Counted from the first letter of the stretch, positions 36,316-46,299 are shown. The stretch is 64,000 nucleotides of DNA from Lysobacter sp. (GCA_019634715.1 JAHCAU010000002.1:310001-374000); one strand, 5' to 3'. Numbers and translations are program-made. Notes: a model not told the origin generated them from the letters alone.

Positions 36316-37137
36316 GGGCCTGTTAACACATCCTCAGTCCATCAGCGACGAGCACGAAGCTGATGAAGCCCAGGAACATGAGGTCGAGTTTCTCGAACCG
36401 CGAGAAGATACGGCGATAGCCTTTGAGTCGACGGAACAACCGCTCCACCTCATTGCGGCGCTTGTACATCTCGCGGTCGTAGTCCCACGGTTCGATCCGC
36501 GTCTTCATTGGTGGCACCACCGGAATGAAACCCAGATCCAGTGCCAGCTGCCGTGTCTCGTTGCCTTCGTAGGCACGGTCCATCAACAAATGCACCGGTC
36601 TGCTGGTCGGCCCAAGACTGCTGAGCAGGCGCCGGCCTTCGGGTGCGTCGTGCGCCTGCCCAGGCGAGAGGCAAAACGTCACGGCCGTTCGAGCATCCGC
36701 GGCAACCATATGAATCTTGGTGTTCCATCCGCCTCGGGACTTTCCGATGGACTGCGGACTTTTTTTTAGTGCCCCTGTGCCGTCGGGATGGACCTTGATG
36801 CTTGTGGAGTCCAGCGAGACGGCTTCGATCCTGATACGCACGACTTGCGCACGCTGCAACTCCTCGAACATGCGATCCAGGACGCCAGCTTTGGTCCAGC
36901 GATTCATGCGCGTGTAAATCGTGTGCCAGTTGCCGAAGCGTTTGGGCAGTCCGCGCCACTTGCAACCATGTTCGGCCACATAGAGGATCGCATTGACCAC
37001 CTGCAGATTGCTCAGGCTGACGTTGCCACGCTGCCTGGGCAGGCAGTGTTCAATGGTAGCGAATTGTTCGGGCGTGATCTCCATGTCGGAGATTTTCTGG
37101 CGCAATCGTCGCCGTCGCCATTAGTGTTAACACGCCC
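36316..37137 (-). mobile_element. IS5-family (IS427-like) element, copy 2
   Basis: An 822-bp element with the same terminal repeats as copy 1 and TA on each side (36314-36315 and 37138-37139). It differs from copy 1 at many positions, most visibly near 36480-36600, so the two are related elements rather than recent duplicates. Confidence 0.85.
36323..37084 (-). CDS. IS5-family transposase, single frame
   Basis: A 253-residue DDE transposase beginning MEITPEQFATIEHCLPRQRG. Here the eight-A run is read in one frame (GALKKSPQSIGKSRGGWNTK), unlike copy 1. The catalytic Asp regions (EAVSLDSTSIKVHPDG and HLLMDRAYEGNE) and the final YKRRNEVERLFRRLKGYRRI are present. It appears intact and could act on the ends of both copies. 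Confidence 0.85.
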   Translation of the reverse strand: MEITPEQFATIEHCLPRQRGNVSLSNLQVVNAILYVAEHGCKWRGLPKRFGNWHTIYTRMNRWTKAGVLDRMFEELQRAQVVRIRIEAVSLDSTSIKVHPDGTGALKKSPQSIGKSRGGWNTKIHMVAADARTAVTFCLSPGQAHDAPEGRRLLSSLGPTSRPVHLLMDRAYEGNETRQLALDLGFIPVVPPMKTRIEPWDYDREMYKRRNEVERLFRRLKGYRRIFSRFEKLDLMFLGFISFVLVADGLRMC

Positions 37138-37139
37138 TA

Positions 37140-38517
37140 GTCGTCCAAAGAGCGCATCAAAGAACGCGTGCAGGTAGGCCAAACCATCAGACTCGTCAAT
37201 TTGGACGGCATTGCACTCACGCAGCAAGTGCTTGCGACTGACGGCCGAGACATCGACCCCGGCATCGCTTAGCCCCGCAAGCACTTCCCCTGCCCAACGT
37301 AGTCGGCGCACGTAGAGTTGCGGAGACGGTTCTGTTAACGCCAATCGCGCGGCCTTGTACCAGAAGTTCTCGATGTCGCGTGCGAACGGCACGATGCCAG
37401 GACCGTTGAACTTGCAGTCAGGCAAGCGAACGACCAGTGCCCTGGTCATGGCTGTCAGGTATGGCCACTGAGGCGCGACAACGCAGATCTCTTCGGGATG
37501 TATACCTAGATCGTCAACGCTATAGCGAATGAGTCTTGCGACTTCATCGGCCAGATCGTCCCTGCCGATGTGCCTGTTGTAGGTCACCTTGCTCGGAAAA
37601 TCGCGCGCCTCTCCAGCTGCCACGATGGTCGTTCTGTGCACATTGAAATTGCCGAAATAGTCGATGATCCGCTCGGACGAGCGATAGTTTCGCGACAGCG
37701 CACGCGGCTCGATGTGGATGCCGGACTTCGCCTTTAGCTCCCCAAGCTCAATTGGATAGCCCCCGAGCGATCCAAAAATGGCCTGGTTCGGGTCACCGAC
37801 CATGAACAGCTTTGTCTCGCCACGTCCAGCGCGCAGGATCGACGCCAGGATCTCGTACTGAATTTCCTTCGTGTCTTGGTACTCGTCTACCAAGATGATG
37901 GCGAACAGGTTGGACAGAAGCTGACTGATGGCCGGCTTGGCCTCAGTGAGCTGATCGGCGTACTTGAGAATCATCTCGAAGTCGAGCAGTCTCCGCTCCG
38001 ATAGGATCTGGAAGTAGCGTTCAAGTACCTCCTCTACAAGGGGATGCTTCCTGGTGTCGCTGCAGCCCAGGAAGTAGCCCGCTCTGGTGAAGTAGTATTC
38101 GCAGTCCCAGAACGTGACGCGCTGTGCTTGGTAGGGCTCGCAGAGCTCCTCCAGTAGCTTTTCACGTTTATGCAAGTCGAGGATCCCGTACCCGTGCGCC
38201 AGCGCCGGCTCGTAGATCCCATACGGCTTCAAGATCCACTCAAGGCAGAATGCGTGGATCGTGCCGATCCAAAGTTGAGTCGTGTCTACGCCCAGTGCCT
38301 CGATTCGCTCATGGATCTCGTCGGCAGCGCGGTTGGTGTACGTGATGGCCACGACAAACTTCCGCTTGGATGTCAGGCGCGACAGCTCATAGGCAATCTT
38401 GTAGGTCAGCGTTCGCGTCTTGCCACTGCCTGGGCACGCAATGATGAATTGGCTGCCCTCGAAACGAACAGCCGCATCCTGCTCGTCGTTCAGTTCTCGA
38501 TCAGTCCAACTGAACAT
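37140..38517 (-). pseudogene. 5' part of UvrD-like helicase gene (GajB-like), split by transposon
   Basis: Codes for the first 459 residues of a superfamily 1A helicase. Walker A is ACPGSGKTRT (about residues 27-36), motif Ia ITYTNRAADEIHERI, motif II ILVDEYQDTKEIQ (Walker B DEYQD), motif III VGDPNQAIFGSLGG and motif IV ALSRNYRSSERI. The frame breaks off in DALFGRL at IS copy 2 and resumes at 15672 as DVPYQALDGLL. The start lies 11 bp after the OLD nuclease stop. Without motifs V and VI the truncated product should be inactive. Confidence 0.9.
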
Positions 38518-38528
38518 CTTCGGCCCTG

Positions 38529-40661
38529 TCAGTGAACGTTAGCCAAGTGGCGGTGCATTTGGTCGCCGGGCAACATGGCATTCATGAAGGTCTTCAGATC
38601 CGCAAGAGACGTCGTACCAGCTAGATACTGACGAAGCTCGATTTGCGCAGCCTCGAGCGCAGCTTGGGTGAGGGTGCCGGCGCCGCGGGCCAAGGACAGG
38701 CGGTGGCCAAAGATGTTCGAGAAGAGTTCTTTGGACAGCTCCGGCCGCGCAAAGAAGATCGCGTTGTTGATGTAGTCGGGAAGGATGGTCTTGTGATCCA
38801 CCTGCTTCCCAAGCATGATCGCAAACCAGCCCTTGCCTTGGTTGGCTGCCATTGTTAGCACGCGCTTCCCGTACCGTGCCACATCACCTGAAGAAAGCTC
38901 GGCAACGGCAGACGTCCTGGTCGCAGGGGCGGTATAGACCTCTGGTACGAGATCAACGACCGCTGTCGCATTGCCAGCCGCGATGAAGTCAACTTCGAAG
39001 GTGTGAGTGGCGTAGTGAACCGAAAGCCACTGGTTTCCTGCGACGAAGATGTTTAGCTGATCTTGGCGTGCGGCCCCTTTTTCATCGGACGCTTGGCAAC
39101 TCACTTTGAACGCCGCGAGACGCGGCGAGTCCCCCGGGGCGGGCGCGGTGTCTAGGATCGCTTCGTCTCGATCGGTAATGATCGAGCAGCGCTTGCGGAT
39201 ACGACTGTCGTGAAAGAGAACTGCGACGTTCTGGAAACCTGTGCTGCGAATGTTGATCAGGCTTACGCCGAGCTCGTCTAGGCTGAGGCCAAACACCTTC
39301 TTGAAAATCAGAGGAATCAGAATCTCCTCTGCGTCGCCCTCGACCAAGACCACACTTTTGGCAAAGAGCAGGTTGCCCCGGACGGCATCAAGGTAGCGCT
39401 GCACGGTGCCAACTGTTTCCGCACCAAGGCCGGTGGCGGGCTGATAGGCCTCACATGCCGATCCTCGACGCCCCAAGACGTTGATGCTGCGAATGTTGCT
39501 GACTTCGGAGATCTGGGTCGAGTGAGTCGAGTAGATGATCTGCGTGTCGTCGTACGTGATGCGGTCGAACAGCGTCTTCTGGATGTGGGTGTGGATGTGA
39601 GCCTCGGGCTCCTCGATAACCAAGAAGTTTGCGATCGACTGGTTGGCTCGCTGGTACCGGAACTCCAGCAGCTTCAGTGTCAAGAAGATCAAGTTGGCGC
39701 CACCGAGACTCAGCTCATGGATTGCCCCTTCGTGGGCGTCATCGGACTCACCTACAAACAGCTTCAGCGACTGAAAGAGCTTGTCCGCCTCCTCCGGAAG
39801 ATCCGATCGGATAGACAGCGAGTTCGGCGAGTAGGTCTCGCCTGCGGCTGCCTTGATCGTTTCGCGAATGTCGGCGCGCACATCCTGCACATCGCCCAAC
39901 GCGACGATCGACTCGTTGAGCTGCTGCACCTGAGCCACGATAGGCGCCATAGTGGTCGGCGAGATCTCGCCACTCTTGCTCTTGAGGAGCGTAAGCAAGG
40001 GGTTGGTACGGTTGTTGTGGAACTCAGCCACCACATCTCTCAACGCCTGGATGTACGTGAACGATACTTCGTTGGCGATAGTCAGGAAATTGGGCAGTCG
40101 AGACCCGATCCCTGGATCATCGACTTCGTCGCTGAAGATGCAGAGGTCAAAGTCACCCACGATCTGTCTGTAGACCGCTGGATCAGCAAAGTCTGCGGTG
40201 CTTCGCCCAGTGATCACCGTCTCGTAGTCTGTGATCTGAATACTCTGCCGGATCTTTTCGAGTGTCGCGTTGTCGAAGTCGTCGAGCGCCGCCAGCTTCA
40301 GGCGAACGTCCTTCTTCGGGCGGAAGATGAGGTTGTAGGTGGCTCGGTCTACCGTAGGTAGAACGCCAGTGCCGTGAAGGAATAGCGCCTGGGCGGACTC
40401 GTCGGCACTGATCTCCTCGAACTCCAGACTGATGACAATCCAGTGTCCTCGCCAATCCCCGAGACCTCGGTGGAAGTCACTTGCCTCGAGTCGGAAAGCT
40501 GATCGGCTCATCGAGTCATCGAGCAGCAGCCGAATGGCACGGAACAGGTTGGACTTGCCAGATCCGTTCTCGCCGATGATGGTGTTGACGCCCTTGGTGA
40601 ACGTCAGCTTCGCGCTTGGGAAGTTCCGGTAGTTGACGAGGGTGAGCTGAGAGATGTGCAT
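38529..40661 (-). CDS. OLD-family ATP-dependent endonuclease (GajA-like)
   Basis: A 710-residue protein with an ABC-type ATPase and a TOPRIM nuclease domain. Walker A is GENGSGKSN (residues 30-38), the signature IHELSLGGANL, Walker B LVIEEPEAHIH, and an H-loop region YSTHSTQISEV. The TOPRIM part follows with AKSVVLVEGDAEEILIPLIF (catalytic Glu) and SIITDRDEAILD (Asp-x-Asp). Tandem location with a UvrD-like gene defines class 2 OLD proteins and the Gabija anti-phage system. It is longer than the GajA of about 580 residues I know, so a variant. Start 40661 (MHISQLTLVNYRNF) matches the usual OLD N-terminus. Confidence 0.88.
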   Translation of the reverse strand: MHISQLTLVNYRNFPSAKLTFTKGVNTIIGENGSGKSNLFRAIRLLLDDSMSRSAFRLEASDFHRGLGDWRGHWIVISLEFEEISADESAQALFLHGTGVLPTVDRATYNLIFRPKKDVRLKLAALDDFDNATLEKIRQSIQITDYETVITGRSTADFADPAVYRQIVGDFDLCIFSDEVDDPGIGSRLPNFLTIANEVSFTYIQALRDVVAEFHNNRTNPLLTLLKSKSGEISPTTMAPIVAQVQQLNESIVALGDVQDVRADIRETIKAAAGETYSPNSLSIRSDLPEEADKLFQSLKLFVGESDDAHEGAIHELSLGGANLIFLTLKLLEFRYQRANQSIANFLVIEEPEAHIHTHIQKTLFDRITYDDTQIIYSTHSTQISEVSNIRSINVLGRRGSACEAYQPATGLGAETVGTVQRYLDAVRGNLLFAKSVVLVEGDAEEILIPLIFKKVFGLSLDELGVSLINIRSTGFQNVAVLFHDSRIRKRCSIITDRDEAILDTAPAPGDSPRLAAFKVSCQASDEKGAARQDQLNIFVAGNQWLSVHYATHTFEVDFIAAGNATAVVDLVPEVYTAPATRTSAVAELSSGDVARYGKRVLTMAANQGKGWFAIMLGKQVDHKTILPDYINNAIFFARPELSKELFSNIFGHRLSLARGAGTLTQAALEAAQIELRQYLAGTTSLADLKTFMNAMLPGDQMHRHLANVH

Positions 40662-42031
40662 GACTCGATTTCTTGGGGTCTTCGCCATCACGGCGGGGAT
40701 ACGACACCTCGCGGTCGCGAAGCGCCTGCAGCTACGCCATATTGCGGACAGTGAGTGTGAGAGCGAATGTGCGTGTGCACTCGGCCGGTCCCGATCTACA
40801 GCAGGAAGAAGGCGGCTAGAACTGATCGACAGTGCAGCGCAAGCCGACTAAGTATGCGGTCCGTTGGGCGCGGGTCGGGCTTGACGCTCAACACCGACAG
40901 GCGCCTCCAATTCATCCGCCTAACCACCTGCACGGCCAGCTCAAAGTGCGCGCCTGTCGACTTGCACCAAGCGGCGCAGCGCTCGGTAGTACGTCTGCCC
41001 TGTCCCCGTTGGCCCTTCTCGTTTTCCTGTCATGCGGGTCTCCCTTTGTTTCTGGCTCATCTTACTGCTCAGTTGATCGAGTGCGCTGTGTGCACGTCGC
41101 GTGAACACTAGCATTCCTCCTTCTCGACGTCCTCACGGCCCCTTGTACCCGAGAAGATGTCCTCTCGAAGGAGCGCCACAAGCGACGCTGCGCATGAGTT
41201 CTCGCATACTGACGACCGACCCATCGACCCATCGACCCATCGACCCATCGACCCATCGACCCATCGACCCATCGACCCATCGACCCATCGACCCATCGGA
41301 AAGTTTTGCCGCCCGCTGAGCTACCGGTTTTCGGCACCGAGTTCAGCAAGTAGAAGGACCGCACCCGCTGCAAAGTAGCCATTCCGTGTGCCATCCCTCA
41401 GCTTCGATGTGAGGGGTTATCAAGTGGGCTCATCGCTTCGAGGTCGCTGCGTACACTGCTGGAGAACAACTGCATTGCTGTGAGGTGTCGAGGATAAGGA
41501 GATGAAGAGGTCAGGTCACCTGCAGGTGTGATCCTGCCGGGACGTTGATCGGCAGGAGAAAGGCGCCGAAGGCCTTGCGGCCTCCGGCTCGGGAGGACAG
41601 AACCACCCGTGGGCTGATTGGCAGGCCCGGTCGTCGCTAGAACCGTCTGCTGTCAGCAATCGCACCCGGCGCATGTCGTGGTTGACGCCGGCATCTTCTG
41701 GCGCACATCCGCGCACAAAGGGAGCCCAGTTTTTCGCCGTTGGGCACGGCATCGAATACCGCTGACCACGAAGGGTCTCCGGGTGGCTCGCAGGCGGGCA
41801 AGCCATCGGGGGACTCTTCGCAGAGGCGGAAAAATGCAGATCAGCAGAACGCACCGGGAAACCCCGGGCATGGTTCGCGGAGAAGCTACCTTCAGGCCCC
41901 GCAGCCTGGGACGGCTGGGCGGGACGCGCACACAGACAGGAGAAGGCGTTGCGCGCTGGACATCCCGCAGGGCGTGCGGGACATGGGCCGCGCCGCCGAT
42001 GGCGGGCACGGCTCTCGGGGAGCGGGGTCGG
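40662..42031. other. Gene-poor region between the Gabija-like operon and topB
   Basis: About 1.37 kb. It holds the upstream region of the OLD nuclease gene and an octanucleotide tandem repeat (41217-41296), followed by GC-rich DNA in which frames exist on both strands but none has a ribosome-binding site or a recognisable product. AAGGAG at 41498 precedes only a 9-codon frame. This is a probable accessory insertion spot downstream of topB. Confidence 0.5.
41217..41296 (+). repeat. Ten perfect tandem copies of an 8-bp unit
   Basis: Exactly ten uninterrupted repeats of CGACCCAT. Unit length is not a multiple of three, so gain or loss of units would shift any frame crossing it. No convincing gene crosses it. 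The array lies about 560 bp upstream of the OLD nuclease start. Confidence 0.95.
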
Positions 42032-44053
42032 TCAAGAGCCTCTGCGGCCGCTACTGCGCGGGCGTGGGGCGCGCGAGGCACCGCGCTTGGACGTGCCGGA
42101 ATCGACCGGCAGCGTGCCTTTGCAGTCGGGGTAGCGACTGCACGACCAGAAGGGGCCGGTCTTGCCGGTGCGCTGGCGCGTCGGTGCGCCACACTGCGGG
42201 CAAGCGGGTCCCTGGGGAACCTTGATGGACAGCGAGGTGCTGCCGTACTGCGCAATCAACTGCGAGATCCAATTCGCCTGCTTGGCGATGAACACGTCCA
42301 GGGTGAGCTGTCCGGCCTCGATCATGTCGAGCGCCTGCTCCCACACGGCGGTGGTTCCGGGGTCGGCAATCGCTGCGGGCACGGCGTCGATCAGCGTGAA
42401 CGCCGCATCCGATGCGCGAATGGAGCGTCCTTTCTTCACGAGATAGCCCCGCGTCAGCAGGCCGGTGATGATGTTGGCGCGCGTGGCTTCGGTGCCGATG
42501 CCCGTCGTGTCCTTTAACTTCTGTTTCAGGCGCGGGTCGGTCACGAAGCGCGCCACGCCTTTCATCGACTTGACCAGTTCGCCCTGGGTATAGGGCTTGG
42601 GCGGCAGTGTCTTGAGCGCCTTGATTTCGGCCTCGGTCACCCGGCACGCCAGGCCCTCGCGCAGCGCGGGGAGTACTTGGCTGCGCGCCGTGGCTTCACC
42701 GTCCTCGTCCGCTTGCGGCTCGGCCAGCACCAGGTGCCAGCCCTTGACGACCACCTGCTTTCCGGTGGCCGCCAGCTTCTGCTGGCCGCAGGACAGCTCG
42801 GCGACGGTGCGGTCGAACTCGTGGTGGGGAAGGAACTGCGCGAGGTAGTGCGCGCGGATCAGCCGATACACCGCCAGTTCCTTCTCGCTCATGGCGGAGA
42901 GGTTCGCGGGTTCGAGCGTCGGGATGATTCCGTGGTGCGCCGTGACCTTGCCGTCGTTCCAGGCGCGTGAGCGCTGGGAGCGGTCGATCTGGCCCATGAT
43001 GGGATGCAGCGACGGGTCGGTCTTGAGCAGGCTGTCCAGGACCGTGGGCACCTCGGCAAACATGCTTTCAGGCAGGTAGCCGGAATCCGAACGCGGGTAC
43101 GTGGTGGCCTTGTGCGTCTCGTACAGGGCCTGAGCAATCTCCAGGGTCTCCTGCACGTCCAGCCCAAGCTGCTTGGAACAAACCTCCTGAAGCGTTCCCA
43201 GGTCGAACAGCAGCGGCGGGCCTTCGCGCACGCGCTCGGTCTCGACCGACACGACCTGCGCAGCACCCGCAGCGCGGATCTGCTGCGCGGCCTGCTGGGC
43301 GACCGGCTGCTGCAGGCAGCGGCCGGCGTCGTCGGTGCAGCCATCGGGCGGAACCCATTGCGCGCTGAAAGCCTGGCCGCTCGCGGACAGAGACACGTCG
43401 ATGGCCCAGAATGGCACCGACTTGAAGGCCGCGATCTCGCGGTCGCGGTCCACGACGAGCTTCAAGGTCGGCGTCTGGACGCGACCGACGGACAGCACGC
43501 CGTCGTAGCCGGCCTGACGCCCGAGCACCGTGAACAACCGGCTGAGGTTCATGCCCACGAGCCAGTCGGCGCGCGAGCGCGCCAGTGCCGAGTAGTACAT
43601 CGGTAGCGTGTCGGAGGACGGCCGCAGCTTGCCGAGCGCGGTGCGGATCGACGCATCGTTGAGCGCCGACAGCCATAACCGCTCGATGGGGCCGCGGTAG
43701 CCGCACAGGTCGATGATTTCGCGGGCGATCAACTCGCCCTCGCGGTCAGCATCGGTGGCGATGACCAGATGGGTCGCCTTCGCCAGAAGCGCCTTGACGA
43801 CCTTGAATTGCGTGGCGGTCTTCGGTTTGACCTCGACCCGCCACCGCTGGGGAATGATGGGCAACTGCTCCAGCGACCAGCGCTTGAGCGTCGCGTCATA
43901 GACCTCGGGGGCTGCCGCTTCTATGAGATGACCGATGCACCATGTGATGGTGACACCGGAGCCGCTGAGGCAGCCTTCACCGCGCTGCGTCGCGCCGAGA
44001 ATCCGGCCAATGTCTTTGCCCTGGGAGGGCTTCTCGCACAAGAACAGCCGCAT
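42032..44053 (-). CDS. topB: DNA topoisomerase III (ICE TopB)
   Basis: A 673-residue type IA topoisomerase. The TOPRIM domain opens with MRLFLCEKPSQGKDIGRILG and holds the metal-binding VIATDADREGELIAREI (about residues 95-111). The active-site Tyr lies in TTYPRSDSGYL (about 315-325). A single C-terminal zinc finger (CPQCGAPTRQRTGKTGPFWS with a CSRYPDC follow-up) binds DNA. It probably decatenates or relaxes ICE DNA during replication and transfer. TopB is a conserved core gene of clc/PAGI-2 ICEs. It lies downstream of ssb, with a terminator and a palindrome between. Confidence 0.93.
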   Translation of the reverse strand: MRLFLCEKPSQGKDIGRILGATQRGEGCLSGSGVTITWCIGHLIEAAAPEVYDATLKRWSLEQLPIIPQRWRVEVKPKTATQFKVVKALLAKATHLVIATDADREGELIAREIIDLCGYRGPIERLWLSALNDASIRTALGKLRPSSDTLPMYYSALARSRADWLVGMNLSRLFTVLGRQAGYDGVLSVGRVQTPTLKLVVDRDREIAAFKSVPFWAIDVSLSASGQAFSAQWVPPDGCTDDAGRCLQQPVAQQAAQQIRAAGAAQVVSVETERVREGPPLLFDLGTLQEVCSKQLGLDVQETLEIAQALYETHKATTYPRSDSGYLPESMFAEVPTVLDSLLKTDPSLHPIMGQIDRSQRSRAWNDGKVTAHHGIIPTLEPANLSAMSEKELAVYRLIRAHYLAQFLPHHEFDRTVAELSCGQQKLAATGKQVVVKGWHLVLAEPQADEDGEATARSQVLPALREGLACRVTEAEIKALKTLPPKPYTQGELVKSMKGVARFVTDPRLKQKLKDTTGIGTEATRANIITGLLTRGYLVKKGRSIRASDAAFTLIDAVPAAIADPGTTAVWEQALDMIEAGQLTLDVFIAKQANWISQLIAQYGSTSLSIKVPQGPACPQCGAPTRQRTGKTGPFWSCSRYPDCKGTLPVDSGTSKRGASRAPRPRSSGRRGS

Positions 44054-44258
44054 GTCCGTCCATCCGAATTCCGTGGTTCATTGAGTTGCTGGAATCGAGG
44101 ATGCCGAGCACCACCAGGGGCAGCAGCAAACAAGCCGCATGCGGTGGCGACCACTTTCACGGGATGGGATGGCGGGGACGGGAGTGGCGTTCGGCCGGGG
44201 ATGTGCGGGCCGGGAGCCGCGATTTTCGGGAGCGCGTGGAAGCCGGTGGACGTTGATG

Positions 44259-44281
44259 GAGCTATCCCCTGGGGATAGCTC
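44259..44281. promoter_or_regulatory. Palindrome copy 1 between ssb and topB
   Basis: GAGCTATCCCC (44259-44269), a central T, and GGGGATAGCTC (44271-44281) form a perfect 11-bp inverted repeat. It recurs at 46277 and 46404. No T tract, so an operator or other protein-binding site is more likely than a terminator. Confidence 0.6.
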
Positions 44282-44286
44282 GCAAG

Positions 44287-44323
44287 GGCATGGGGCGACG
44301 GACGACCGCCGCCGCCCCATGCC
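44287..44323 (-). terminator. Hairpin after ssb
   Basis: GGCATGGGGCG... arms (44287-44297 with 44313-44323) pair over 11 bp, starting 4 bp beyond the ssb stop. No T tract is visible on the minus strand, so termination would be Rho-assisted. Confidence 0.55.
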
Positions 44324-44326
44324 GGA

Positions 44327-44779
44327 TCACTTCCTGCGTTTCGGCTCCTTCGGCGCGGTCGGTTCCGGGGTGGCCTGGGGTTTCGGCTGCGTGTCCTGCG
44401 TGGTCTCCTGCTGCCTCGGGCTGAGGGTCACGGACTCGATGCGGAACGGCAACATGCCAACGCTGCGCGCGTTGATCTGCCAAGTCTCGCGCGGCTGATC
44501 CTCGTTGTCCGTCCAGGGTTCGCGCTCCATGCGGCCGACGACCAGCACGCGCATGCCTTTCTGGTACAGGTCCTTCCAGTGCGCGGCGTCGCGGTGCCAG
44601 ATTTCCACCGGCGCCCAGAAGCCGCCGCGATCCTCGAAGTCGCCACCCTTGGTGGGGACGGGGTTGTCGAAATACACGTTCAGCCGCAGCAAGCGCCGCG
44701 GCTCGTCGTTGCCGTTGGGGAACTCCCGGTACTCGGGGGGTGAACCGATGTTGCCCTCGCCAGAAAAATGCGTGCTCAT
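44327..44779 (-). CDS. ssb: ICE single-stranded DNA-binding protein
   Basis: A 150-residue OB-fold protein. LLRLNVYFDNPVPTKGGDFE and DRGGFWAPVEIWHRDAAHWK (about residues 31-70) followed by YQKGMRVLVVGRMEREPWTD resemble the ICE-type SSB of the clc/PAGI family. The Gln/Pro/Lys-rich tail lacks the usual acidic tip. It would protect ssDNA during conjugative transfer or rolling-circle replication. ATG 44779 has GGAGATTGCAAC upstream, and a GTGGTTGAAAT box like that of the leader family precedes it. Confidence 0.88.
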   Translation of the reverse strand: MSTHFSGEGNIGSPPEYREFPNGNDEPRRLLRLNVYFDNPVPTKGGDFEDRGGFWAPVEIWHRDAAHWKDLYQKGMRVLVVGRMEREPWTDNEDQPRETWQINARSVGMLPFRIESVTLSPRQQETTQDTQPKPQATPEPTAPKEPKRRK

Positions 44780-44852
44780 GTTGCAATCTCCGTGGTGGTT
44801 GAAATACCCGCACCTGGTCGGCGGCGGGCGCGTGCTGGGGCACCCTGCGCGA

Positions 44853-45380
44853 TTACCGATCGCGCAGGGTGGGCGGTGTGGACTTGAGCCGGCGCAGGTA
44901 GGCGTATTCCGCCTCGGCGGCCTTGCTGGCGCATTCCTGGGCCTGCCTGCCCAAGGTGTGCAACAGGCTGATCTGCATGTTCAGCGTGATGCGCTGAAGC
45001 TCGATCGCGTGCAGGTCGGCCAGCAGGTTGACCGGCGTGCTGGTGCTCGCCATCAGCTCTTGCCACAAGGCGACGCCCATGGCCGAGCGGTCGTGCTTGC
45101 GCCAGCGCAGAAACGCCGTGCCTGCGCCAGTGGTCTGCTGGGCCAGCTCGATGGGGAGTAGGTGGAAGGGATGCCCGACGGCCTGTGGCAGCACCTGTCG
45201 CTGCGCCAAGCCAATCAACTCGTCGCGCATGGCGAAGCACTGGCTGGCCCAGGCCTCCAAGTCCCCTTTACCCTTAAAAGGCCTTAAAAGGCCTTTTTGA
45301 GAGCCTGCGTGTTCCAGCCGCATGAAGGCAGTTTGTTGCAGGGGGCGGAAGTAGCGGGTGTCGCGGTTCGGGTCGCTCAT
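44853..45380 (-). CDS. DUF3158 family ICE protein
   Basis: A 175-residue helical protein beginning MSDPNRDTRYFRPLQQTAFM. The block LEHAGSQKGLLRPFKGKGDL, with FHLLPIELAQQTTGAGTAFL and RWRKHDRSAMGVALWQELMA, matches DUF3158, a family confined mainly to PFGI-1-class ICEs. Function unknown. Its ATG overlaps the preceding stop (ATGA), so it is coupled to the PFL_4669 gene. Confidence 0.8.
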   Translation of the reverse strand: MSDPNRDTRYFRPLQQTAFMRLEHAGSQKGLLRPFKGKGDLEAWASQCFAMRDELIGLAQRQVLPQAVGHPFHLLPIELAQQTTGAGTAFLRWRKHDRSAMGVALWQELMASTSTPVNLLADLHAIELQRITLNMQISLLHTLGRQAQECASKAAEAEYAYLRRLKSTPPTLRDR

Positions 45381-46159
45381 GCCTGCTCGTCCTCGCCAGC
45401 CGTCGCTTCGGGGGCTTCGGTGGCGGCGGCTTCGTCACTGGCGGATGGTGTTGCGGCAGGTCCGTCACCGCGCTGCTGCAAGCCACGGCGCACGATGGGC
45501 GGCGCGAACTTCGAGCGGCGCGTGCCCTCCAGCACGTCCTGCGGCAACTCGCCGTACTTCTCCAGCGCCGCCCGCGCTGCCGCATTCTTGGAAGCGAAGT
45601 CGTCGCGGGTGCAGCCCGAGTAGCGGTACTGCTGGGCCAGGCTGAAAAGACTGCGCAGCGCATGCGCGCCTTCGTTGAGCCAGCGTTCGAGCGTCGAGCG
45701 ATCGATCAGCGCGGTGTGGTGCGCGAGGATCAGCTTGCGGGCGATGTCGTCGTAGTCGGCGAGCAGATACACCGCGGCAAAGCCCAACTGCGCATTGACG
45801 AACAGCGGCAGCTTGACGGGCTGGACGTTGAGGTTTTCGCCCAGGGTGAGTGCCGGCGGCACGCTCGCCAGGGCCTGGTCCACCTGCTCGCGCAGCGATT
45901 GCAGCGTGGCCTTCGTCTGGTCGAGCTTGTCCTCGATGCGCAGCATCCAGGAGTCGCTGTACGGGTCGTCCTGCTCCGAGCCGCGCCGCATCTTGTTCAT
46001 CTGGGCGATGTAGCCGTTCAGGCCGACGATGCCCGGTCGCCCCTCAGCGGCGGCGCGGCCGTGCCAGATGCGCGAGGCGTGGTGCGTGTGCAGCGTCAGC
46101 GACATCGCGCTGCGCAAGGAGCCGAGATTCAGTTGCAGGGGTTCGTTGGTGGTTGCCAT
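45377..46159 (-). CDS. PFL_4669 family ICE protein
   Basis: A 260-residue protein. LGSLRSAMSLTLHTHHASRI WHGR, GRPGIVGLNGYIAQMNKMRR and DPYSDSWMLRIEDKLDQTKA (about residues 12-85) are typical of the PFL_4669 (TIGR03761) family found in clc/PAGI-2 ICEs. The tail is Ala/Glu-rich and disordered. Function unknown, but it always lies beside ssb, DUF3158 and the STY4528 protein, suggesting a replication or transfer role. ATG 46159 lies downstream of two copies of the ICE palindrome. Confidence 0.82.
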   Translation of the reverse strand: MATTNEPLQLNLGSLRSAMSLTLHTHHASRIWHGRAAAEGRPGIVGLNGYIAQMNKMRRGSEQDDPYSDSWMLRIEDKLDQTKATLQSLREQVDQALASVPPALTLGENLNVQPVKLPLFVNAQLGFAAVYLLADYDDIARKLILAHHTALIDRSTLERWLNEGAHALRSLFSLAQQYRYSGCTRDDFASKNAAARAALEKYGELPQDVLEGTRRSKFAPPIVRRGLQQRGDGPAATPSASDEAAATEAPEATAGEDEQA

Positions 46160-46276
46160 GGTGTCCGCTCGTTGTTGGAAAAGAGCGGACAGCTTCGGCA
46201 GGTAGCGGAAGGCAGTCAGTCAACAAACCGAAACCCGCCAGTCCCCGGTTCAGGGCGTGACGGGCTCATGCGGCGC

Positions 46277-46299
46277 GAGCTATCCCCAGGGGATAGCTC
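46277..46299. promoter_or_regulatory. Palindrome copy 2 upstream of the PFL_4669 gene
   Basis: GAGCTATCCCC, central A, GGGGATAGCTC. Identical arms to copy 1, only the central base differs. It lies 118 bp upstream of the PFL_4669 start. Confidence 0.6.

Noticed and set aside
41217..41296. Possible CRISPR array
   Set aside because: The repeats are 8 bp and contiguous, with no spacers and no cas genes.
41108..41394. Minus-strand frames reading the octamer array as a WVDGSMGR repeat protein
   Set aside because: No ribosome-binding site or family match; the repeat peptide is a product of the tandem DNA repeat.
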